Below, one piece after another: positions 55,270 through 63,831 of a stretch of DNA of 64,000 bases. Location: contig CAZUGU010000008.1 in NCBI GenBank assembly GCA_964620485.1, positions 186,001 through 250,000 on the forward strand, written 5' to 3'. A model generated the notes under the pieces. It had not been told where the DNA came from and searched no databases. It worked only from the letters and a program-made list of their open reading frames with translations. Made by a program: the position numbers and the translations under genes. Numbering within the stretch: the stretch's first letter is position 1; every line of letters begins with the position of its first letter. Origin of the DNA: CAZTUH01 sp964620485 (GTDB lineage Bacteria; Pseudomonadota; Gammaproteobacteria; Burkholderiales; Burkholderiaceae_B).

Positions 55270-56670
55270 ATGCAAGAAACTATTCTGAAATATAAAAATC
55301 TTTCATCATTTAATAGCGCATCAATTAAAAAATCATTAATTTTTAATTGCAAGCTTTACATACGTACGTTTGGTTGTCAAATGAATGAATATGATTCAAA
55401 AAAAATAATTGATATATTAAATGTACACTATAAGATAGAAAGAGTACATGAACCAGAACAAGCAGATATCATACTGTTCAATACATGTTCAGTTCGTGAG
55501 AAAGCACAAGAAAAAGTATTTTCAGATTTAGGACGAATTCAATATTTAAAAAAAATTAATCCAGAATTAATCATAGCTGTTGGTGGATGTGTTGCGAGTC
55601 AAGAAGGCGAAGATATCATTAAAAGAGCTTCCTATGTCAGCATCGTATTTGGTCCACAAACGTTACATCGATTGCCTAAACTTATTGAAAATTATCAAAT
55701 AAATAAGACTCCACAAATTGATATTAGTTTTCCAGAAATAGAAAAATTCGATAATATGCCATTAGCTCATGTAAATGGAAAAACTGCTTTTGTTTCAATT
55801 ATGGAAGGTTGTAATAAATACTGTAGCTTTTGTATTGTTCCATATACGCGTGGTACTGAAATATCTCGCCCATTTGATGATGTATTGATGGAGATTGCTG
55901 ATCTAGCTATTCAGGGTGTCAAAGAAATTACATTATTGGGTCAAAATGTAAATGCTTATTCAGTACCATTAGATAATGATACTGAATTTGCTGATCTAGC
56001 TATGCTACTTGAGTATATACATGAAATTCCAGGAATTGAACGTATTCGATATACAACTTCACATCCTAGAAATATGACGCGAAATATAATTAATATTTAT
56101 GAAAAATTACCAAAATTAGTATCATTTTTACATTTACCTGTCCAATCTGGAAGCGATAAGGTTTTAGCAGCTATGAAACGCGGTTATACTGCTATGGAAT
56201 TCAAGTCAATAATACGTCGCTTCCGTGCTATTCGGCCGAATATGACTTTTTCTTCTGATTTTATTGTTGGATTCCCAGGTGAGACAAAAGAAGATTTCGA
56301 AAAAACATTAAAACTTATTGAAGAGGTTGGATTTGATACAGCATTTTCATTTATTTATTCACGTCGTCCTGGTACACCAGCAGCTTCTTTAGAAGATAAT
56401 GTATCAAATGAAGAAAAATCATATCGATTAGAAGTATTACAAAATCTTATAAAAGAACAAGCTTATAAGATATCGAAATCCATGATAGGAACAGATCAAC
56501 GCCTATTAATTGAGGGCTTTTCACGAAAAAATCCAAATGAACTGATGGGTCGTACTGAAAATAATCGTGTTGTAAATTTTCAAGCTTCAAAAAATCTAAT
56601 TGGAGAAATTGTTGATGTAACCATTACACATGTTAATACTAATACGTTGTATGCTAAATTAAAACCATAG
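55270..56670 (+). CDS. miaB: tRNA-2-methylthio-N6-dimethylallyladenosine synthase MiaB
   Basis: This radical SAM methylthiotransferase modifies A37 of tRNAs that read UNN codons. It has 466 residues. The auxiliary-cluster cysteines are in TFGCQMNEYDS, NTCSVREKA and VGGCVASQEG. The SAM-cluster cysteines are in CNKYCSFCIVPYTRG, and a C-terminal TRAM domain is present. It depends on Fe-S clusters from the isc operon at 8962-13685. The next gene is ybeY; phoH, which usually sits between them, is missing. Confidence 0.96.
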   Translation: MQETILKYKNLSSFNSASIKKSLIFNCKLYIRTFGCQMNEYDSKKIIDILNVHYKIERVHEPEQADIILFNTCSVREKAQEKVFSDLGRIQYLKKINPELIIAVGGCVASQEGEDIIKRASYVSIVFGPQTLHRLPKLIENYQINKTPQIDISFPEIEKFDNMPLAHVNGKTAFVSIMEGCNKYCSFCIVPYTRGTEISRPFDDVLMEIADLAIQGVKEITLLGQNVNAYSVPLDNDTEFADLAMLLEYIHEIPGIERIRYTTSHPRNMTRNIINIYEKLPKLVSFLHLPVQSGSDKVLAAMKRGYTAMEFKSIIRRFRAIRPNMTFSSDFIVGFPGETKEDFEKTLKLIEEVGFDTAFSFIYSRRPGTPAASLEDNVSNEEKSYRLEVLQNLIKEQAYKISKSMIGTDQRLLIEGFSRKNPNELMGRTENNRVVNFQASKNLIGEIVDVTITHVNTNTLYAKLKP

Positions 56671-56714
56671 CAATCAGTAAAATTTGATCGACATAATAAA
56701 ATTATGAGCAGATT

Positions 56715-57263
56715 ATGATCAAACATAACACTATCAAATGCAATTGGATTGCATCAAATCTAGGAAAAAGTCAGCAGTCTAGAGATCTAGAAATAGGTCT
56801 ATTAATAGATTATCAAATTCCAATGCCTGATTTACCTGTGGAAGTAATAAGACAATGGATACTAAAAACATTTAATTTTGTTATAAAAAAAAATTGTCCT
56901 CTATTGATTAGAGCTAAAAAAATAGAAATTAATTTGTGTTTCGTTGATATAGATACAAGTAGAAAACTTAATAATGATTTCCGAAAACGGAATTACGCTA
57001 CTAATGTTCTAGCTTTTGAATATGGAATTGATCCGTTAGACATAATGCGAGGCGATATTATAATTTGTCTACCAATACTATTAATTGAAACACTTAATCA
57101 AAATAAATGCTTTTTGGACCATACAGCACATTTAGTAATACATGGTGTATTACATACACTTGGTTATGATCATATTAAAAATGAAGATGCCATTTGCATG
57201 GAAAGTTTAGAATCAAAAATCTTAATATCTATGAATATAGCCGATCCGTACTTAGACTACTGA
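56715..57263 (+). CDS. ybeY: Endoribonuclease / rRNA maturation factor YbeY
   Basis: YbeY is a zinc-dependent RNase involved in 16S rRNA 3'-end maturation and ribosome quality control. The C-terminal zinc motif HLVIHGVLHTLGYDH (H-x3-H-x5-H) is intact, as is RKLNNDFRKRNYATNVLAFEY. It has 182 residues with an N-terminal extension of about 30 residues relative to E. coli. It follows miaB by 44 bases. Downstream corC and lnt, common partners, are absent. It ends in TGA. Confidence 0.94.
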   Translation: MIKHNTIKCNWIASNLGKSQQSRDLEIGLLIDYQIPMPDLPVEVIRQWILKTFNFVIKKNCPLLIRAKKIEINLCFVDIDTSRKLNNDFRKRNYATNVLAFEYGIDPLDIMRGDIIICLPILLIETLNQNKCFLDHTAHLVIHGVLHTLGYDHIKNEDAICMESLESKILISMNIADPYLDY

Positions 57264-57529
57264 TTAATATATTATAAAAACTAATTAGAATCTTTTAAAA
57301 ATTTTATTATACAATCTTCAATCAAATCTGATAGAAAAAAATTAGCAAACAATACCATTATTAATACTGTTGAATTTAATTTTATAGATCGCATTTAATT
57401 GATTTACTTAAATTATTAGATGATTAGATTAATTAGTTATATCTCAAAATATCTAACTTAAGAAGATATTTTTTATTGCTATTTATTGTTATTACATCCT
57501 TAAAGATTTAGTTTTAATCAAATTAAAAA

Positions 57530-57568
57530 CCAATCCAACTACATTTAGTTGGATTGGAGATGTTTTTT
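57530..57568 (+). terminator. Possible intrinsic terminator downstream of ybeY
   Basis: CCAATCCAACTA (57530-57541) pairs perfectly with TAGTTGGATTGG (57546-57557) with a 4-base loop; six T residues follow at 57563-57568 after AGATG. It would end the miaB-ybeY transcript about 270 bases after ybeY. The gap between stem and T-run weakens the call. Confidence 0.5.
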
Positions 57569-57967
57569 ATATCTTAGAATGCTTCACTATTGAAATTTAG
57601 AAAAATTATTTAAATATTAATTTATCGATTTATATAATGCAATCATCATTAGATTCTTATTACCTCATTACATGACATAAACAGAATATAAACATTTATT
57701 TCTAGATAATTTATATCTAAATTCTTAATTATTAAAAGTATATATGTAAAAATTTAATATCTATTATAGGTATTATTTCCTGTTTTAAAATCTAAAATTT
57801 AACCATACTATTTTCTGCAAATTATTTGCTTGATCTAGGCATTCTAATGAAGTTAAATCATTTAAAGAACAATTTCTTAAGAAAATAAAAAACACTAAAT
57901 ACTAATTAATTAAGAACTTTTATTAATATACTATTTGATCAAATTTTCTATAAAATATTAAGTTAAT

Positions 57968-58009
57968 AATATATCTAAGAAAACTTTCAATATATCTAAG
58001 AAAACTTTC
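57968..58009. repeat. 21-bp tandem duplication
   Basis: Two exact copies of a 21-base unit (AATATATCTAAGAAAACTTT plus C), head to tail, in the spacer upstream of the tRNA cluster. Confidence 0.9.
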
Positions 58010-58241
58010 ATTACGAATTTTTTGATTGTATTAAGATTGTATTAAATAAAATATATTTAGAAATAATTTTTAATAAAATTATTAACTCTTTACTTGCATA
58101 TCATGAAAAACTCATGCAAAATTGCTGATACTGATATTTAATAATCTCTACTTTAGGTATAGTTTCAAATATTAGTAACTTAATATTAATGAAGTTTTAT
58201 AGATAATTATCAGTAATTAGATGGATCTTCTTATTTTTTAA

Positions 58242-58314
58242 GGGGATATAGCTCAGATGGAAGAGCGCTTGCATGGCATGCAAGAAGTCAGCGGTTCGAT
58301 CCCGCTTATCTCCA
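58242..58314 (+). tRNA. tRNA-Ala (anticodon GGC)
   Basis: 73-base cloverleaf. The acceptor is GGGGATA/TATCTCC (one G-U pair), the D arm GCTCAGATGGAAGAGC, the anticodon stem CTTGC/GCAAG with loop ATGGCAT (GGC), and the T arm AGCGGTTCGATCCCGCT. CCA is not encoded. First of a three-tRNA cluster. Confidence 0.95.
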
Positions 58315-58328
58315 CGATTTTTTTCATA

Positions 58329-58401
58329 GTCCCCTTCGTCTAGAGGCCTAGGACATCACCCTTTCACGGTGGGAACAGGGGTTCGAATCCCCTAGGGGAC
58401 G
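58329..58401 (+). tRNA. tRNA-Glu (anticodon UUC)
   Basis: 73-base cloverleaf starting GTCCCCTTCGTCTAGAGGCC, very close to E. coli tRNA-Glu. The anticodon loop is CTTTCAC (UUC) and the T arm AGGGGTTCGAATCCCCT. Discriminator G; no CCA. U34 is a target for TusA-dependent thiolation. Confidence 0.96.
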
Positions 58402-58413
58402 GTTTTTCAATTC

Positions 58414-58487
58414 GGAGCGATAGTTCAGTTGGTTAGAATACCGGCCTGTCACGCCGGGGGTCGCGGGTTCAAGTCCCGTTCGCTCCG
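58414..58487 (+). tRNA. tRNA-Asp (anticodon GUC)
   Basis: 74-base cloverleaf. The acceptor is GGAGCGA/TCGCTCC, the anticodon stem CCGGC/GCCGG with loop CTGTCAC (GUC), and the T arm GCGGGTTCAAGTCCCGT. Discriminator G; no CCA. It lies 12 bases after tRNA-Glu. Confidence 0.96.
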
Positions 58488-58506
58488 CAAAAAGATCTTT
58501 CATTTT

Positions 58507-58544
58507 TTCTTTCTTTGATATTTTATAAAATTTCAAAGAAAGAA
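58507..58544 (+). repeat. 12-bp inverted repeat after the tRNA cluster
   Basis: TTCTTTCTTTGA (58507-58518) pairs with TCAAAGAAAGAA (58533-58544). It could end the tRNA transcript, but no T-run follows, so it is not called a terminator. Confidence 0.5.
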
Positions 58545-58641
58545 TATAGATATCTAATTATAAATTAATAGAACTTACCATAAAAATTCTTTTGATTATA
58601 CAAATAGAATAAATATTCTAAAGATCTTTTGGTAAATTAAT

Positions 58642-59538
58642 GTGTCAATATCATTAGGGATAATATGTTTTTTGATCAGTATAGTATGTAACGTAACATT
58701 TTCTGTTTTTTTAAAACAGGTACGAGTTTATAATATTGAAATAAAACAGGTTATTCTAGGTAATTATTTATCAGCAATGCTATTGTGTTGGTTGTGTTTT
58801 TCTGAAGGAATTAATTATTCAATTACTTATTTATTTATAGAAAATAAACTAGTATGGGTTATTTCTGTTTTTCTTGGCATATTATTACCACTAGTATTTA
58901 TTTCTATGGAAAAATCTTTGTATTATTTTGGTTTGATTCGAAGCGAATTGGCTCAAAGATTATCATTAGTGCTTAGCATACTAACTTCATTCTTTTTCTT
59001 CAATGAACGAATTACAATAAATAAGCTATTTGCTATATTTTTAACGTTCTTTTCCTTAAATTGTTTGCTAAATAAATATTCAAATAAAATTGATTTTTTT
59101 AAAAAAAACACAGGAATATATACTTGGAAATGGTTACTTTTAGTATGTATTGGCTATGGAATAATTGATATTTTGCTTAAAATAACATCACAAGTTGAAA
59201 TAGAAATCCCAAGTGTTTTATTTATTTCTTTTGGAATTTCCTGTCTATTAACATTAGCAAATCTGCTAATATGTAAGAATGGGGTTATTTATTGGAAAAT
59301 AAAAAATATGATTTTTGGTATTATTCTCGGTTTTATCAATTTTAGCAATATTCTAGCTTATATAAATACTCATAAATATTTACCTAATAATCCTATTATG
59401 ATTTACTCTATGATGAACGTAGGAATTATTATATTGGGATCCTTTATAGGTAAATTACTTTTCAATGAATCCTTAACCAAATTAACTTATCTAGGTTTAA
59501 TACTAGCAATCATGGCAATTATACTAATGACTTTGTAG
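58642..59538 (+). CDS. DMT/EamA-type membrane transporter
   Basis: A 298-residue integral membrane protein with about ten hydrophobic helices and EamA-type features (RSELAQRLSLVLSILTSFFFFNERIT in the first half, NPIMIYSMMNVGIIILGSFIG and LFNESLTKLTYLGL in the second). Start GTG at 58642. Substrate unknown; the family moves amino acids and other small metabolites. It is strikingly rich in Phe, Ile, Leu and Asn and visibly more AT-rich than the second transporter 375 bases downstream. It resembles neither RhtA nor other characterised members closely enough to name. Its position right after a tRNA cluster would suit acquisition, but this is inference. Confidence 0.8.
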   Translation: MSISLGIICFLISIVCNVTFSVFLKQVRVYNIEIKQVILGNYLSAMLLCWLCFSEGINYSITYLFIENKLVWVISVFLGILLPLVFISMEKSLYYFGLIRSELAQRLSLVLSILTSFFFFNERITINKLFAIFLTFFSLNCLLNKYSNKIDFFKKNTGIYTWKWLLLVCIGYGIIDILLKITSQVEIEIPSVLFISFGISCLLTLANLLICKNGVIYWKIKNMIFGIILGFINFSNILAYINTHKYLPNNPIMIYSMMNVGIIILGSFIGKLLFNESLTKLTYLGLILAIMAIILMTL

Positions 59539-59912
59539 ATTAATAATATTTGATATATATTTATATATAGTTATAAATAATTTCCATAATATGTAATCTT
59601 TAATTAAAGACTAGTATATTATTAAATATTAAAATTATTGCAGATATGGTTTATTATTTTTGTTTTATATCAGATAGATAATTTTTTATTTAGACTTGTA
59701 ATAAAAAAATCTAAATAATATTTTTATTGGACAAAACTTTTAGGTTTTTATTTACATATTAATAATTTTCGATGAACATAAAAATATGACTAACTACATA
59801 TATCTAATCAACAGAATTTGTTCTATTAGGTATAGTATTAATGGTTCATACATTAACCAATACAGTTTTCACTGTTTCTTATCTAATCTGATTTTCAGAT
59901 TTTGATTTTTCT
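59539..59912. other. Spacer between the two DMT transporters
   Basis: 374 AT-rich bases. I see no ORF, RNA gene or strong hairpin. Confidence 0.4.
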
Positions 59913-60791
59913 ATGTCTAAATTAAGTTCAATCAATCCTAATTTATCTTCTACCTTTATACCGATTCTTGCATTAATAGCTGCGATGGCATCTTTTCAGC
60001 TTGGTGCTTCTTTAGCAAAGAGCTTATTTCCTTTAATAGGAGCACAAGGAACTACAGCACTTCGATTATTATTTTCTGCACTTGCTTTATTATGTTTTTT
60101 TCGTCCTTGGCGTGTAAGATTAGCTCCAAAGGCTTGGTATATTATTATATTTTATGGATTGGCTTTAGGTGGGATGAATTTTTTATTCTATATGGCTATT
60201 CGTACAATCCCGTTAGGAATTGCAGTCGCATTTGAATTTGCAGGTCCATTAACAGTAGCAGTTTTTACATCACGTCGTCTAACTGATTTTATTTGGATAA
60301 TATTAGCTTGTATTGGATTATCTACTTTATTACCAGTTAGTTTAAATACACCGTTAAACTTAGATCCAATAGGAATTTTATATGCTACAGGTGCTGCACT
60401 ATGTTGTGGAATGTACATTATATTTGGTCAAAAAGCTGGAACTATACATGGACCCCGTACTGTGGCTATCGCGGTTAGCATTGCTGCTACAGTGGCTTTG
60501 CCAATTGGTATTTCACAAGTAGGCATCAAACTTTTTTCATTTAGTACTTTGCCATTAGGGATCGGAGTTGCTATTTTATCAAGTGCTATACCATATAGCT
60601 TAGAAATGTATGTACTCACACGCTTACCAGTTCGAACCTTTGGTACACTATTGAGTCTAGAACCTGCCTTTGCAGCAATATTTGGTCTATTATTTCTCAA
60701 CGAATCTTTGAGTTCAATGCAATGGATAGCGATTGCGGCAATTGTAACAGCATCAGCTGGAGTTGCCACAAATAGAAATAAAAAGAAATAA
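59913..60791 (+). CDS. rhtA: RhtA-like threonine/homoserine exporter (DMT superfamily)
   Basis: A 292-residue inner-membrane protein with ten predicted helices. The segment SSAIPYSLEMYVLTRLPVR followed by TFGTLLSLEPAFAAIFGLLFL matches the second EamA repeat of E. coli RhtA, an exporter of threonine and homoserine. The first repeat (FQLGASLAKSLFPLIGAQGT) also fits. Export of amino acids would fit a nutritional symbiont; actual substrates are unproven. Codon composition is richer in G and C than in the neighbouring DMT gene. Confidence 0.85.
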   Translation: MSKLSSINPNLSSTFIPILALIAAMASFQLGASLAKSLFPLIGAQGTTALRLLFSALALLCFFRPWRVRLAPKAWYIIIFYGLALGGMNFLFYMAIRTIPLGIAVAFEFAGPLTVAVFTSRRLTDFIWIILACIGLSTLLPVSLNTPLNLDPIGILYATGAALCCGMYIIFGQKAGTIHGPRTVAIAVSIAATVALPIGISQVGIKLFSFSTLPLGIGVAILSSAIPYSLEMYVLTRLPVRTFGTLLSLEPAFAAIFGLLFLNESLSSMQWIAIAAIVTASAGVATNRNKKK

Positions 60792-60912
60792 AAAATAAAA
60801 TTGCCAGACTTTTCTTATATAAAAGTAAATATAACAATATAAACCAATATAAACAGATAAAGAAAACTAATAATTAAAATAACTCTAAATTTGACGCCAA
60901 ATTAGAAATAAA

Positions 60913-60985
60913 TGAGGTGTGAGGGATTTGAACCCGCGACCAATTGATTAAAAGTCAACTGCTCTACCGACTGAGCTAACACCTC
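60913..60985 (-). tRNA. tRNA-Lys (anticodon UUU)
   Basis: On the minus strand GAGGTGTTAGCTCAGTCGG begins a 73-base cloverleaf. The acceptor is GAGGTGT/ACACCTC, the anticodon loop CTTTTAA (UUU), and the T-arm loop sequence GGGTTCAAATCCC. Discriminator A; CCA is not encoded. Target of LysRS (5643-7175). Confidence 0.95.
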
Positions 60986-61474
60986 AGATTAGAAAGAATT
61001 TTAACATATTTCAAATAAATAATCGAGTATGTAATTTTAAGATATTGTATCTTTTAATAAAATTATCAATTAATTATTACAAATTAATTGATACAATCCT
61101 AATTTTTTTGAATATATTATAAATAATGGATAAGCTTATTATGACAACTATAAGTCTAATTTGTTAATTATTATTAATTAATACAAAAAATACTAGCATA
61201 ATATAATATAATTTTAAATAAATAAAATACTACATCTTTATTAAAGATATAGCTTGTTAAGATTGAAATCTAATTTGTAAATAAAAAAATTTATGTTTCA
61301 CAAAATATTTTTGTAAAAAGAATTTTTATTCAATTAAGTTAAGAAATTTCAGATACTTCATACCTTTTCAATTATAAATTATTAAAATATAACTTATAAT
61401 TTATAACGTATAGTTAAAAATGATAAATTGATCAAACTATTTGAATTAACCTTCTATCTATTATAGATAAACGA
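60986..61474. other. Spacer upstream of mgtE
   Basis: 489 AT-rich bases between tRNA-Lys and mgtE. It contains the promoters of both but no identifiable motif. I looked for an M-box-like magnesium riboswitch and saw none. Confidence 0.4.
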
Positions 61475-62950
61475 ATGAATCAATCAATTGTTACTGAGAA
61501 TAAATCTGTTCTTTGTCGTCGACGACTTGATCCGGAAGATGCACAACATGCTTTATCGGAGATTCAGAAATATTTATTGAAATATCAATTTGAAAAAGAT
61601 GTATTGCAAAATCAGATCAGTGATGTAAATAATTTGAAAATTACCGATGATTTAAATTTAAAAAAGCATGAAGTGGAACTTCATGCTTTTTTAAATAACT
61701 TACATCCTGCAGATATTGCATTTATTCTGGAATCTCTTCCTAAAAATGAACGCCAAACTATCTGGGCTTTAGTAAGTCAGAGCCACGAAGCGGAAGTTTT
61801 AATCGAAGTTGGAGATTGGATCAGAGAATCACTAATTGAAGCAATGAATCGTCAAGATTTAGTTGCAGTAACTGAAAATATGGATACTGATAAATTAGCT
61901 GACTTAGCACCAGATCTTCCTCCAGATGTAGTTTCTGAAGTACAAAAAGGATTAACAAAAGAAGAACAGGACCAATTAATCGAAGTAATGGGCTATCCAG
62001 AAGATAGTGTTGGTTCTATTATGGATTTTGAAATGGTTCGAGTTCGTGAAAATGTAAGATTAGAGGTTGTCTTACGTTATTTACGTCGATTGCATAAATT
62101 ACCTGATCACACAGATCAAATTTTTGTAGTTGATCGACAAGATAAAATCCAAGGCAGTTTAAAATTAACAAAACTTCTAGTTAGCGAACCAGAAGTTGAT
62201 GTAAGCGCTGTCATGGATCGTAATTTTTTAACATTAAATCCATTGGATTCTGATTCTGATGCAGCAAGTGCATTTGAACGTTATAATTTAGTGTCTGCAC
62301 CTGTTACAAATAATCAAAATCGATTAATAGGACGTGTTACAATTGACAGTGTCGTAGATGTTATTCAAGAAGCTTCTCAAGAACAAGCATTGTCTCGTGC
62401 AGGATTGCAAGAAGAAGATATATTTGCTCCTATTATTATGGCTTTGCGTAATAGAGCTCCTTGGCTTCTGTTTAATTTGTGTACAGCTACAATTGCTTCT
62501 ATTGTTGCTTCTCGTTTTGAAAAAACAGTTAGTCAAATTGTTACTCTAGCATTTTTAATGTCTATTGTTGCAGGAATTGGTGGAAATTCCGGTAATCAAA
62601 GCATGACTATGATCATTAGAGCTTTAGCTATGGGACGAATCACTGGGCGTAGTCTTTGGCAATTAGTTAGACGAGAATTACTCGTTACACTATTAGTAGG
62701 ATCATGTGGCAGTTTTTTTGCAGCAGTGTTTGCATGGGCAATATCTAGATCTATTCCAATAGCTTTAGTTATGATGGGTGCTATGATTTGCAATATGCTT
62801 GTCGGTGCTTCAGTTGGTGTATTAGTTCCTATGTTACGAGCTAGATTTGGAAAAGATCCTGCTATCGGATCATCTGTACTTTTAACTTTTGCAACTGATT
62901 CTTTAGGTTTTTTTATTTTCTTGGGTTTAGCGACACTATTTTTAGTTTAA
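61475..62950 (+). CDS. mgtE: Magnesium transporter MgtE
   Basis: MgtE is a gated Mg2+ channel of the inner membrane. The order is an N-terminal helical Mg-sensing domain (LHPADIAFILESLP, about 70-85), two CBS domains (about 165-290, starting GSIMDFEMVRV) and five C-terminal membrane helices with SGNQSMTMIIRALAMGRI and LVGASVGVLVPMLRARFGKDPA, which form the pore. At 491 residues it is full length. A 19-bp perfect inverted repeat lies in the coding sequence before the N domain (61656-61696). It converges on rsmA with 12 bases between. Confidence 0.95.
   Translation: MNQSIVTENKSVLCRRRLDPEDAQHALSEIQKYLLKYQFEKDVLQNQISDVNNLKITDDLNLKKHEVELHAFLNNLHPADIAFILESLPKNERQTIWALVSQSHEAEVLIEVGDWIRESLIEAMNRQDLVAVTENMDTDKLADLAPDLPPDVVSEVQKGLTKEEQDQLIEVMGYPEDSVGSIMDFEMVRVRENVRLEVVLRYLRRLHKLPDHTDQIFVVDRQDKIQGSLKLTKLLVSEPEVDVSAVMDRNFLTLNPLDSDSDAASAFERYNLVSAPVTNNQNRLIGRVTIDSVVDVIQEASQEQALSRAGLQEEDIFAPIIMALRNRAPWLLFNLCTATIASIVASRFEKTVSQIVTLAFLMSIVAGIGGNSGNQSMTMIIRALAMGRITGRSLWQLVRRELLVTLLVGSCGSFFAAVFAWAISRSIPIALVMMGAMICNMLVGASVGVLVPMLRARFGKDPAIGSSVLLTFATDSLGFFIFLGLATLFLV
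61656..61696. repeat. 19-bp inverted repeat inside mgtE
   Basis: ATTTAAAAAAGCATGAAGT (61656-61674) and its exact reverse complement (61678-61696) are separated by GGA. It encodes LNLKKHEVELHAFLNN, partly in the conserved start of the MgtE N domain. The message would form a tight hairpin with a T-rich right arm, so premature termination is conceivable. Confidence 0.9.
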
Positions 62951-62962
62951 ATTCTAAAATAT

Positions 62963-63784
62963 CTAATTGAAATTAATTCCACTCCTAATTATTTGCATTA
63001 TTGTTGGTATTTTCTCAATTGAATTCGATAAATTAATAAACTGTTCAACTGATATTTCTCCAGGACGAGCTGTAGAAGCAATTCCTAATTTTTCCCATGG
63101 AATATGGGTTGTTAAATGACTAAGCGATTGACGTAACATTTTTCTTTTTTGTGAAAAAGATTTAGTGACTAACATTTTAAATATAGTAAAATTTCTTGGT
63201 TTAGAGTAAGAATTAGCAGAACGAGGTATCATACGCACAAAAGCAGAAAAAACTTTAGGAGGCGGATTAAAAGCTTCTGGTGGAACTTCAAAGATTTTAC
63301 TGATTTGATAGTATGACTGTACCATAATTGATAATCTTCCATAGTCTGGGTTTGATGGTTTTGCAACCATTCGATTTACTAATTCTCTTTGCAGCATAAA
63401 ATGTTGGTCATGAATTAAGTGTATTGCTGGCATTAGATGAAATAAAATAGGACTGGAAATTTTGTATGGTAGATTACCCATAACACGTATTGATTTTCCA
63501 AATTGTCTAAAATCAACTTTTAAAACATCATCTCGAATGATCGTTAAATCTTCTTTAGAAAAAGATTTGTGTAATTTTTCAACTAATTTTTTGTCTATTT
63601 CAATAGCAATTAAATGTTTTAGATGTCTAAGAAGAGGCTTAGTTAATGCAGATAATCCTGGTCCGATTTCTATTATACAATCATTTTCTCTAGGAGAGAT
63701 TGTTTGAATGATAAGATTAATAAAAAACTTATCAATTAGAAAATGTTGGCCAGAATTCTTACGCCAGAATTGATTTTTTGACAT
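62963..63784 (-). CDS. rsmA: 16S rRNA dimethyladenosine transferase RsmA (KsgA)
   Basis: RsmA dimethylates A1518 and A1519 near the 3' end of 16S rRNA. It has 273 residues. NSGQHFLID at the N-terminus, SAM motif I IIEIGPGLSALTKPLL, the acidic motif AIEIDKKLVEKL and catalytic motif IV NLPYKISSPILFHL are intact. C-terminal PPPKVFSAFVRM is typical. It lies 47 bases downstream of surA, the usual surA-(pdxA)-rsmA order; pdxA is absent here. Confidence 0.96.
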   Translation of the reverse strand: MSKNQFWRKNSGQHFLIDKFFINLIIQTISPRENDCIIEIGPGLSALTKPLLRHLKHLIAIEIDKKLVEKLHKSFSKEDLTIIRDDVLKVDFRQFGKSIRVMGNLPYKISSPILFHLMPAIHLIHDQHFMLQRELVNRMVAKPSNPDYGRLSIMVQSYYQISKIFEVPPEAFNPPPKVFSAFVRMIPRSANSYSKPRNFTIFKMLVTKSFSQKRKMLRQSLSHLTTHIPWEKLGIASTARPGEISVEQFINLSNSIEKIPTIMQIIRSGINFN

Positions 63785-63831
63785 ATGATACTTATCTGAT
63801 TTTAAATTATTTATTATTTTTTATTTCATTA

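Larger units (their letters stand above)
57264..58241. other. Long spacer between ybeY and tRNA-Ala
   Basis: About 980 AT-rich bases with no supported gene. It holds a hairpin with a following T-run (57530-57568) and a 21-bp tandem duplication (57968-58009). It is the place where corC and lnt would lie in relatives; I could not recognise remnants. Confidence 0.5.

Noticed and set aside
60188..60769. Minus-strand frames opposite rhtA
   Set aside because: Antisense shadows of a well-supported membrane protein gene.
62324..62549. Frames on both strands within mgtE
   Set aside because: Shadows of mgtE; compositionally they are leucine/lysine or serine/asparagine translations of the same codons.
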